The notes under the pieces are model-generated. The model made no database searches. It saw only the letters and a program-made list of their open reading frames with translations, and was not told the DNA's origin. From Rhynchonema sp. JSB1_4 (Eukaryota; Nematoda; Chromadorea; Monhysterida; Xyalidae): 64,000 bases of DNA. Numbering within the stretch: the stretch's first letter is position 1; the number at the start of each line of letters is the position of its first letter. The position numbers and the translations under genes were made by a program. The stretch lies in the NCBI GenBank assembly GCA_030248065.1, contig JASAMV010004295.1:22019-86018 (forward strand). Reading direction: 5' to 3'. This document shows, one piece after another, positions 55,184 through 64,000 of this stretch.

Positions 55184-55705
55184 TCATTTCTTCGCAAGCT
55201 GTTGCCATGTAGGTGGCTTGAACTTCTTCTGCTGCGGTCCGGGATCTTCTTCGATAGCATTCTGCGCCTGAATTCAAATCCACCTTAGAACTGTGACTCT
55301 CACGTACTGCTAATCACTTACATGCTCCTGTCGCTTCATTTCGAGGTCCACCACCTCTTTGTACTTTAGGTTGATTTCGTCCTGTATTCGAAGGAGTTCG
55401 GCCCATTCCGAGCAGTTGAGTAGGCACGAACCTTCCTTCTCAATAATCTCGAGGCATTCTCCTTGTGGTGTGCGCACAAATTTTGTGCTTCCGATGCGCA
55501 GCGTAACAGAATTAGGGTTTGCCAACCACCGCATTTTGGTCCTCTTCGATAGAGGTATCATTCGTCCTGTAGTATATTCTGGCACACAGGCTTCTTGTCG
55601 TTGTTCTTGCTGTCGCTGCGATGCTGCTTCGCTCTCTAAGGTCTGTTTCGCGATTTGCGAAAATTCTTCCTTAGTATCCGTTTCGGGTTGCTTAACTTTT
55701 CCCAT
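55184..55705 (-). CDS. Small protein with possible PC4-like domain (E2)
   Basis: Two exons (55705-55322, 55267-55184), about 155 residues. A charged, Gln/Glu-rich N-terminus is followed by VTLRIGSTKFVRTPQGECLE and SEWAELLRIQDEI, which follow the strand-helix plan of PC4-like single-stranded-DNA-binding cofactors. A Gln/Lys-rich tail ends the protein. The family call is tentative; the gene itself is well supported by the in-frame intron. It lies head-out upstream of the polymerase. Confidence 0.5.
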
Positions 55706-56630
55706 TCTGAAAAAACTCTTTCCAAATAATATTTCTGATCAGATCCTCGATTTTTATACTATCAACGCTGCTTCTGGATTGGCTGTTGCCCTGGATATCG
55801 TAAATGAAGTTGTTTGTTTCATCTTGTTGCTGTGGTTACTACAGTATCCTGTAAACATCCTTCTTATAGATCAACCCAAGCTTCTTTTTCAAAAGTAGTC
55901 ACAGTTACTGTGCCTTTTCTTGTTTGTCTCGTGCTGTTGCCGTGGTTACTACAGTAGGCTGCAGTATCCTGTAAACATCCGTCTTACGGATCAAAACAAA
56001 GTTGTTTGTCTCGTGCTGTTGCCGTGGTTACTACAGCGGGCTATAATATCAGGTAATCATCTGGCTTATGAATCAAAGCATCTCTTGTCTGTTGTGCTGT
56101 TGCCGTGGTTACTACCGTATTCCGTAAACAACAGGTTTATGAATCAAACAATCTTGTTTTCAAATGTTGTCTCAGCTTCTGTGTCTTTCTTGTTTGTCTC
56201 ATATTGTTTCCGTGGTTACTACCGTATCCATCTGACTCATGGAGCGTCACACTCTTGTTTTCAAGTCCCACTGTTTTCCACTTTAGTCTGGATGACTTAC
56301 TCAGTTGTCCCACACCTCCAAAATGTCTCCACCCTCCGTTTTCTTTCGCCAACCTCCAATGTTTCCGATCGTCGTCGTGTTTTGGTCATCGTGCTTTGTG
56401 CCTGCCTTCATCCACATTTGGATTCTCTTCCGTTCGTTGCTACATCCGTAGCCAGACTGTGTTCCTGTGAATATTTGTGCGTCTAAAGGTAATCATGTAA
56501 CTATAGTCATATGTCTCTGTCTTTGTTTTGGTATTACTACAATATTTTGTGGGTTCCCTTAAAGGTTCGACATCACACTGCGTCATCAACATCGAAAATC
56601 TGACGTACTGTCGCGATCGGGTTTGAGACA
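55706..56630. repeat. Degenerate tandem repeats between E2 genes
   Basis: From about 55806 to 56235 a unit of about 85-110 bp recurs five times, centred on CTGTTGCCGTGGTTACTACAG and followed by GTAAACATC and TTATGGATCAAA-like words. The rest has no clear gene. Long open frames here are repeat by-products. Confidence 0.65.
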
Positions 56631-57734
56631 ATGCTTAACAGTTTGAAAAAATTTAAATGTTGTTCCTATCTTTCTTCCCTTCAATCTCAGATATTGTGTG
56701 CTCAGTTTAGCCCGTTTTCAACAGATATTATTGCATTATGCACTCGCAAAAATGTGTATTTCGGTAGAATTAAACCGTCAAGCGACGTTGAGCTATCCCG
56801 CGCTGCTCTTCAAGTTCGGACTGCGTATATTGTGTGGACTGACTCCTCCCATGTTCTGAGTGTGTACTACCCCACTGTGAGTCATTTGGCAAGAGGCATT
56901 CAACCAGGTGGTCATTGTACTCTTGTTGATGCGAATTCCTGTACGGTTGTGAATGTTTGGCCTCATCACCATAAGCTGCGTCGATTCTTCGATTCAAAGG
57001 GATCCAATGCTCTGATATCTTTCTGTAACGATAGGGATTATCTTCACGTGATTGAATTCAGTTCTTATTACCCCTGTTCTACGAAAATTCGAACGTCAGG
57101 TATTTTCCCGTCTCACGCAAGTTTTGTCGGTGATAATTTGGTGGCAGTGTCTTCAAGGTGGGACGGTAATAAACCATCTTTGTATCTATATGACCTCCGC
57201 AAAGCTAATTCTCCTGTGATTGAGTACGGATTTCAATCCGGAATTGATGACATTTTCTATTCTACCGTGTCTAATTCTATTGCTGCTGTGTCAAGTGAAA
57301 GAGAGATTCTAAAGTTCAGTATTTCTGAGAATAGTTGGATGGGTCGTCGTTTTGCTGATCGGAATTTGTTCACCCGCCTTGATTATCATTATCAATATCT
57401 GACACCTTTCTGTTTGGTAGATTCGATGTTCTTATGCGTATCACATTTACCTGATGCTGATGAGAGCATTTTATTCCACGATCTCTGTGATTTCCAGTCA
57501 GCTTACGAGCTAGATATTGAATCCAGTTCCTCAACTCAGATTAGTATTGGTTCAGCAGATTGTAGGATCTCTGTGGTTGAGGATGGTTCCTGTTTCCTTT
57601 TCTCCTCTATGACTGAAAATCAACCCGATCGCAGCTCTTACACTCTTTCGCCGTTCCTTAAACATCGCTTTTACGACAATGACATTGAGCTGATCGGAGA
57701 TAATGTTACATCTCCCACTCCATCATTCGTCTGA
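56631..57734 (+). CDS. WD-repeat-like beta-propeller protein (E2)
   Basis: 367 residues, one exon. WD-like blades are visible: CAQFSPFSTDIIALCT near residue 23, and SLYLYDLRKANSPVIEYG near residue 185 followed by SGIDDIFYSTVSNSIAAVSS. The YDLR element resembles the WDxR-type motif used by CUL4-DDB1 substrate receptors, but it is a weak match. Sequence decay from consensus is high; a 6-7 blade propeller is likely. It sits next to the MATH-BTB gene, whose candidate start lies inside this gene's 3' end. Confidence 0.55.
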   Translation: MLNSLKKFKCCSYLSSLQSQILCAQFSPFSTDIIALCTRKNVYFGRIKPSSDVELSRAALQVRTAYIVWTDSSHVLSVYYPTVSHLARGIQPGGHCTLVDANSCTVVNVWPHHHKLRRFFDSKGSNALISFCNDRDYLHVIEFSSYYPCSTKIRTSGIFPSHASFVGDNLVAVSSRWDGNKPSLYLYDLRKANSPVIEYGFQSGIDDIFYSTVSNSIAAVSSEREILKFSISENSWMGRRFADRNLFTRLDYHYQYLTPFCLVDSMFLCVSHLPDADESILFHDLCDFQSAYELDIESSSSTQISIGSADCRISVVEDGSCFLFSSMTENQPDRSSYTLSPFLKHRFYDNDIELIGDNVTSPTPSFV

Positions 57735-59301
57735 GAGCGAGTCGAGGTTGCAAATTTATCGTGTCAGACACGATAACTCCATTCCACTGTTTTCACATCA
57801 AGTGGATCGTCCTGTCGGCACAGTAGTATGTTCCAGGTGAAATATTCAATTACCCTTGTAATCTGGACCATTTTCTCTATTTTTTCTGTTTTAGCTCTTT
57901 TGGAACTGTCGGTTACGAATTCAAGGTGTTGGTATTTCCTCGCGGTGACTGTGCTGACTCCTCTGATATCGTGGTTTTCATGATAAAACTAACTGGTTTG
58001 TTTATTTTTCCACTAGAACATTTTCTGTTCGTTTTTTATCATCATGTGTTTCAGCTGTACCTGACGGTGTTGATCAATGTTGTTTCCGACTGTCCTTATA
58101 TGTTAAATCAACAGAAGGATTCCGTCAGTTGTCCCTCTCTCGTTCCTGCATAAATCTCAGCGTTGGTGCGTGCTCGATTCCGCTGCGTTTTCTGCGCTAT
58201 GATGCTCTCATGGTTTGCACATTAGTTATTTCAAAAAATCTACTGTTCTTGCCAACCGATCTTGGTTATACACAGGAGAAAGGGGGCTACTTCCTGTCAG
58301 ACGACACTCTCCAGCTGCGTTCGGAAGTGGCAATCTACGGCGACTGTCAACCTACACATATCAACCCTCTGCGTAGAAAGATTGGCCCCTGGAAATGTGT
58401 TGATGCTAATCCACCCGGATCCATAGGTAGTTTTCCTTGTCTTAGCAGAATTCCTCATCTCCTCTTATCATTTTTATATATTCAGCCGGTGATGTGATGA
58501 AGTTATTTTCTGGCATGAACACCCTCTACTCGTGTGATGTGAAACTTCGCGTGCGCGCCGTGAATGGAGACTGGTTCCTGTGTTCAGCACATCGTGCTAT
58601 TCTCTCGTGCCGATCGCCTGTATTCGAACGATTATTTTTGAACTGGTGTTCTCTCTCATGTACAGTAAGTACTCAGCATTTTTTTATCATCATTCCCTTC
58701 CAAACTTATTCTCTTTTCCGGAGGTCACAATCGATGATCCGTTGATCATTACACCGTTTGCTGTGCAGTCTTTGATAGAATGGATGTACACCGGCGAAGT
58801 GGAACGCATTGACGTGGATATTGGAGTCATCGAGATCTTGGCTGCCAGCGAAATGTTGGTGTATGATGTGTTTTTCTGGTTCTCCTTTCACTTCTTATTG
58901 TGTTTCAGATATGATGTACCGCAGTTGAAAGAGCAATGTGAGAATTTCATGCGTTATTCTCTGTCTGTGGACCGCGTGCTTACGTATTTAGAGGCTGCTC
59001 AGAAATTCTCGGCGAGTTCAGTTCTTGACGATTGTCTCAGATTATTTGCAGAATCTGTTGACTCGATTTTGGAATCGGATGTTGGTGTTTTGATTTGTAT
59101 TTTTGCGGTTTTATCAATCAGCTTCTTATCAGCATCTGTTTTCAGGAGTGGAAGCTGATCGAAAAGTCTGATCCTTCCTTCGCATTGTCCGTTCTGAAGG
59201 CCAAGTCTGGCAATTGTATCGACAGCGTGAGTTTCCCATCGCGATGTGAGGCTGTGCATCGCACATTACCTGGTCCTGAACTCTCTGTTACTGGTTCGTA
59301 A
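57703..59301 (+). CDS. MATH-BTB protein, CUL3 substrate-adaptor type (E2)
   Basis: Multi-exon. MATH-domain pieces: SFGTVGYEFKVLVFPRGD (about 57.9 kb) like the F-x-x-G-G-x-x-W-x-x-x-x-x-P-x-G core, and GYFLSDDTLQLRSEVAI (about 58.29 kb) like its last strands. The BTB domain follows: CDVKLRVRAVNGDWF, CSAHRAILSCRSPVFERLF (about 58.53-58.64 kb), then FAVQSLIEWMYTGEVERI, and BACK-like helices YDVPQLKEQCENFMRYS and VLTYLEAAQKFSA. This is the arrangement of SPOP/MEL-26 adaptors that bring substrates to cullin-3. The start at 57703 is inferred from frame; several splice points in the MATH half are uncertain. About 0.7 kb from the right inverted repeat tract. Confidence 0.72.
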
Positions 59302-59738
59302 TGTCGAATTCATTCATTACTTACTATGCGTACTTTTGTGTGTATCATTTTTTGGCAAATAAGTCTGTTTATTGGAGTGCCGCTACTCTTTCGCTCGTCC
59401 GCCCTTCTATGGGATCCATGAGGTTACTAGACATAATGCTTCACATAGATAAGTATCATCGGTCGGAGTTTGTTCATTTTCTGTCTAGATTCCGTCCTTC
59501 AATTCAGTTTGATGTTGTTTTAGGTACTTTATTTGACGACAAAACATACTTTTTTCGTTGTTTTTGCAGTGCTTTTTATGCGTTGTGTTTGGCTGTGGAA
59601 CTTCATCCGAATGAATCTCTCCCGTTGGTTGATTCTTTCATATTACACTCTGGTCCACATATTTTATCCAACTTCAATAAATATGGTGGCGATCGTAACT
59701 TGTTAAAGTTCATTGACTCGGAATTGAAATTTCAATAA
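59301..59738 (+). CDS. Hypothetical protein or 3' exons of the MATH-BTB gene
   Basis: The open frame begins at an ATG overlapping the BTB stop (TAATG). Contents: SLVRPSMGSMRLLDIMLHID, FVHFLSRFRPSIQFDVV, LHPNESLPLVDSFILHSG. Helical, no family recognised. It may be a separate small gene or alternative 3' exons; a GT...AAG stretch at 59296-59360 could be an intron. Confidence 0.35.
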   Translation: MSNSFITYYAYFCVYHFLANKSVYWSAATLSLVRPSMGSMRLLDIMLHIDKYHRSEFVHFLSRFRPSIQFDVVLGTLFDDKTYFFRCFCSAFYALCLAVELHPNESLPLVDSFILHSGPHILSNFNKYGGDRNLLKFIDSELKFQ

Positions 59739-59869
59739 TGTCTTTTACAGGTGTTGTGCATAAACTTTCTGTCATAAACAATGTGGTTGAGAAATGCAGT
59801 TAAAAGCAAAATGAAAAAGAACATTGGATCAAGTAAAATGTCTCACGATCTAATTGTCACAGTCCGACT

Positions 59870-60446
59870 GCAATCTGTCACACGGTGCGTCGCATCCTGG
59901 CTGTCTTTGCAAACTGTCACACGGTGCGTCACATGCTGGCTGTGCAAAGTGTCACACGGTGCGTCGCATGCTGGCTGTCTGTGCTCACATCGGCTGTGCA
60001 AAGTGTCACACGGTGCGTCGCATGCTGTCTGTGCAAAGTGTCACACGGTGCGTCACATGCTGGCTGTCTGTGCTCACATCGGCTGTGCAAACTGTCACAC
60101 GGTGCGTCACATGCTGGCTGTCTGTGCTCACATCGGCTGTGCAAACTGTCACACATCGGTTGTGGTCTGTGCTCACATCGGCTCTGCAAAGTGTCACATG
60201 GTGCGTCACATGCTGGCTGTCTGTGCTCACATCGGCTGTGCAAACTGTCACACGGTGCGTCGCATGCTGGCTGTCTGTGCAAACTGTCACACGGTGCAAG
60301 GTGTCACATGCTGGCTGTCTGTGCAAAGTGTCACACGGTGCGTCGCATGCTGGCTGTCTGTGCTCACATCGGCTGTGCAAAGTGTCACACGGTGCAAAGT
60401 GTCGCATCCTGGAAAGTGTGACAGTAAGGGACTCTCCTACTACTAC
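59870..60446 (-). repeat. E2 right terminal inverted repeat
   Basis: The outer 129 bp are the exact complement of the left end. Inside, about ten units of the CACACGGTGCGTC-CATGCTGGCTGTCTGTG type make it about 570 bp, longer than the left tract. Open frames in it are repeat artefacts. Confidence 0.9.
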
Positions 60447-62655
60447 TATACATATACGTACATTTAGGCTGCTCTCTGTGCGAGTATATGGTTAGTCTTT
60501 ATCTTGAGAGAATAACGCGTGTGGGAAATAGCTCTGATCAGTCCGCACTGAGTGCCACTTGCGCGCATTGGATAACGAATCATCAGCCTGTCGACTATGT
60601 ACATATACGTACATGTAGGCTGCGCGGTGTGCGAGTGTATGGTTAGTCTTGATCTTGAGACAATAACGCGTGGGAAATAGCTCTGTTCAGTCCGCACTGA
60701 GTGCCACTTGCGCGCATTGCATAACGGAACATCAGCCTGTCGACTACGTGCATATACGTACATTTAGGCTGCTCTCTGTGCGAGTATATGGTTAATGTTG
60801 ATTTTGAGAGAATAACTCGTGAGAAATAGCTCTGATCAGTCCGCACTTAGTGCCACTTGCGCGCATGCATAACGAAACATCAGCCTGACGACTATGTACA
60901 TATGTATATGTACGTAGGCTGCGCGGCGTGCGAGTGTATGGTTAGTCTTGATCTTGAGACAGTAACGCATGGGAAATAGCTCTGTTCAGTCCGCACTGAG
61001 TGCCACTTGCGCGCATGCATAACGAATCATCAGCCTGTCGACTATGTACATATACGTACATGTAGGCTGCGCGGTGTGCGAGTGTATGGTTAGTCTTGAT
61101 CTTGAGACAATAACGCGTGGGAAGTAGCTCTGTTCAGTCCGCACTGAGTGCCACTTGCGCGCATTGCATAACGGAACATCAGCCTGTCGACTATGTACAT
61201 ATACGTGCATTTAGGCTGCTATCTGTGCGAGAATATGGTTAGTCTTGATCTTGAGAGAATAACGAGTGGGAAATAGCTCTGATCAGTCCGCACTGAGTGC
61301 CACTTGCGCGCATGCATAACGAAACATCAGCCTGACGACTATGTACATATGTATATGTACGTAGGCTGCGCGGCGTGCGAGTGTATGGTTAGTCTTTAAC
61401 TTGAGAGAATAACGCGTGGGAAATAGCTCTGATCAGTCCGCACTGAGTGCCACTTGCGCGCATTGCATGACGAAACCTCAGCCTGACGACTATGTACATA
61501 TACTGTATGTACGTAGGCTGCTCTCTGTGCGAGTATATGGTTAGTCTTGATCTTAAGAGAATAACGTGTGGGAAATAGCTCTGATCGATCTGCACTGGGT
61601 GCCACTTGCGCGCATTGCATAACGGAACATCAGCCTGTCGACTATATACATATACGTACATTTAGGCTGCTCTCTGTGCGAGTATATGGTTAGCCTTTAT
61701 CTTGAGAGAATAACGCGTGTGGGAAATAGCTCTGATCAGTCCGCACTGAGTGCCACTTGCGCGCATTGGATAACGAATCATCAGCCTGTCGACTATGTAC
61801 ATATACGTACATGTAGGCTGCGCGGTGTGCGAGTGTATGGTTAGTCTTGATCTTGAGACAATAACGCGTGGGAAATAGCTCTGTTCAGTCCGCACTGAGT
61901 GCCACTTGCGCGCATTGCATAACGGAACATCAGCCTGTCGACTACGTGCATATACGTACATTTAGGCTGCTCTCTGTGCGAGTATATGGTTAATGTTGAT
62001 TTTGAGAGAATAACTCGTGAGAAATAGCTCTGATCAGTCCGCACTTAGTGCCACTTGCGCGCATGCATAACGAAACATCAGCCTGACGACTATGTACATA
62101 TGTATATGTACGTAGGCTGCGCGGCGTGCGAGTGTATGGTTAGTCTTGATCTTGAGACAGTAACGCATGGGAAATAGCTCTGTTCAGTCCGCACTGAGTG
62201 CCACTTGCGCGCATGCATAACGAATCATCAGCCTGTCGACTATGTACATATACGTACATGTAGGCTGCGCGGTGTGCGAGTGTATGGTTAGTCTTGATCT
62301 TGAGACAATAACGCGTGGGAAGTAGCTCTGTTCAGTCCGCACTGAGTGCCACTTGCGCGCATTGCATAACGGAACATCAGCCTGTCGACTATGTACATAT
62401 ACGTGCATTTAGGCTGCTATCTGTGCGAGTATATGGTTAGTCTTGATCTTGAGAGAATAACGAGTGGGAAATAGCTCTGATCAGTCCGCACTGAGTGCCA
62501 CTCGCCCAATGCATAACGAAACATCAGCCTGTGGACTATGTACATATACGTACATGTAGGCTGCGTTCTGTGCGAGCGTATGGTTAGTCTTGATCTTGAG
62601 AGAATAACGCGTGGGAAATAGCTCTGATCAGTCCGCACTGAGTGCCACTAGCGCG
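60447..62655 (+). repeat. 149-bp satellite array right of E2, with higher-order repeat
   Basis: Same monomer and orientation as the left array. Blocks such as 60464-60763 recur almost unchanged at 61662-61961, and 60986-61210 at 62184-62408, giving a 1198-bp higher-order unit of eight monomers. Confidence 0.92.
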
Positions 62656-64000
62656 CATGGCACTCAGTGCGGACTGATCAGAGCTATTTCCCACGCGTTA
62701 TTCTCTCAAGATAAAGACTAACCATACACTCGCACAGACGAACAGCCACATGTACGTATATGTACATAGTCGACAGGCTGATGTTTCGTTATGCAATGCG
62801 CGCAAGTGGCACTCAGTGCGGACTGATCAGAGCTATTTCCCACTCGTTATTCTCTCAAGATCAAGACTAACCATATACTCGCACAGAGAGCAGCCTAAAT
62901 GCACGTATATGTACATAGTCGACAGGCTGATGTTCCGTTATGCAATGCGCGCAAGTGGCACTCAGTGCGGACTGATCAGAGCTATTTCCCACGCGTTATT
63001 CTCTCAAGATCAAGACTAACCATACACTCGCACAGAGCGCAGCCTACATGTACGTATATGTACATATAGTCGACAGGCTGATGTTTCGTTATGCAGTGCG
63101 CGCAAGTGGCACTCATTGCGGACTGATCAGAGCTATTTCCCACACGTTATTCTTTCAAGATCAAGACTAACCATACACGCGCACAGAGCGCAGCAGCCTA
63201 CATGTACGTATATGTACATAGTCGACAGGCTGATGTTTCGTTATGCAATGCGCGCAAGTGGCACTCAGTGCGGACTGATCAGAGCTATTTCCCACGCGTT
63301 ATTCTCTCAAGATCAAGACTAACCATACACTCGCACAGAGCGCAGCCTAAATGTACGTATATGTACATAGTCGACAGGCTGATGTTCCGTCATGCAATGC
63401 GCGCAAGTGGCACTCAGTGCGGACTGATCAGAGCTATTTCCCACGCGTTATTCTCTCAAGATCAAGACTAACCATACACTCGCACAGAGAGCAGCCTAAA
63501 TGTACGTATATGTACATAGTCGACAGGCTGATGTTTCGTTATGCAATGCGCGCAAGTGGCACTCAGTGCGGACTGATCAGAGCTATTTCCCACGCGTTAT
63601 TCTCTCAAGATCAAGACTAACCATATACTCGCACAGAGAGCAGCCTAAATGCACGCATATGTACATAGTCGACAGGCTGATGTTGCGTTATGCAATGAGC
63701 GCAAGTGGCACTCAGTGCGGACTGATCAGAGCTATTTCCCACACGTTATTCTCTCAAGATTAAGACTAACCATATACTCGCACAGAGAGCAGCCTAAATG
63801 TACGTATATGTACATAGTCGACAGGCTGATGTTTCGTTATGCAATGCGCGCAAGTGGCACTCAGTGCGGACTGATCAGAGCTATTTCCCTCGCGTTATTT
63901 TCTCAAGATGAAGACTAACCATACACTCGCACGGAGAGCAGCCTAAATGTAAGTAAATGTTCATAGTCGACAGGGTGATGTTTCGTTATGCAATGCGCGC
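62656..64000 (-). repeat. 149-bp satellite array, inverted orientation
   Basis: From about 62656 to the window end the monomers run in the opposite direction. The junction is GCGCGCATGGCACTCAGTGC, a head-to-head switch. About nine monomers, spaced by 149 bp. Confidence 0.92.

Larger units (their letters stand above)
31974..60446 (+). mobile_element. Maverick/Polinton element 2 (E2), complete, 28.5 kb
   Basis: The ends are exact inverted repeats: 129 bp from 31974 are identical to the complement of the right end. The element starts AGTAGTAGTAGG. It is flanked by TATACA on both sides, six bases if the T at 60447 is counted as target, five if it belongs to the element; Polintons make 6-bp duplications and start with AG. 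The intact target is present at 61645-61650 in the same satellite, exactly 1198 bp from the right junction. Integrase, two capsid proteins, core, protease, ATPase and polymerase B lie inside, with large cargo segments next to both ends. Confidence 0.9.

Noticed and set aside
55920..56486. 188-codon open frame on plus strand
   Set aside because: Covers the degenerate tandem repeats; the translation repeats the words of the repeat unit.
59781..60495. Cys/His-rich open frames of up to 228 codons in three frames
   Set aside because: Produced by the terminal-repeat minisatellite, with the same peptide words cycling through frames.
62656..64000. Open frames on the plus strand at the window end
   Set aside because: Same satellite in inverted orientation; not genes.

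Overview
The window is eukaryotic and most likely from a nematode. Genes are split by many short (about 44-65 bp) GT-AG introns with TTTCAG-type acceptors. There are TTAGGC-type repeats, a BEL/Pao retrotransposon with a bunyavirus-like envelope, and F-box and MATH-BTB genes. Nematode is an inference, not proven.

The window is dominated by two different Maverick/Polinton virus-like DNA transposons in opposite orientation. Element 1 (E1) starts before base 1 and runs to about 21.3 kb. It carries protein-primed DNA polymerase B, a five-exon orphan, two Polinton-type structural or accessory proteins, packaging ATPase, adenovirus-type protease, major capsid, basic core, minor capsid and integrase. 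It then continues into a deoxynucleoside kinase whose 3' end overlaps the integrase gene, a thymidylate kinase, a long serine/proline-rich gene, a coiled-coil type I membrane protein and a dUTPase-fold protein. Consecutive morphogenesis genes abut or overlap by a few bases, like a viral genome.

From about 21.4 to 29.9 kb lies a damaged BEL/Pao element (gag-pro, RT-RNase H, integrase, bunyavirus-like env, one 3' LTR). It is interrupted at 22.88-24.49 kb by a progressively garbled second copy of its own gag-pro, ending in A/C homopolymers, which looks like an assembly fault.

From 29.88 kb on is a 149-bp satellite array. Element 2 (E2, 31974-60446, 28.5 kb) is inserted cleanly in it. It has inverted terminal repeats, a 5-6 bp target duplication (T)ATACA, and the uninterrupted target one satellite higher-order period (1198 bp) away, so insertion looks recent. 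E2 keeps the E1 core order (integrase, minor capsid, core, major capsid, protease, ATPase, conserved protein, convergent polymerase), but its protease is inverted. The outer parts hold an F-box protein, a long orphan gene, a C2H2 zinc-finger protein, two type I membrane proteins, a PC4-like protein, a WD-repeat-like protein and a MATH-BTB protein. Three of these are families that act as substrate receptors of cullin ubiquitin ligases.

Beyond E2 the satellite resumes and flips orientation head-to-head at about 62.66 kb. The most interesting content is the cargo of the two Mavericks: nucleotide-pool enzymes in E1, and ubiquitin-ligase adaptors plus membrane proteins in E2.
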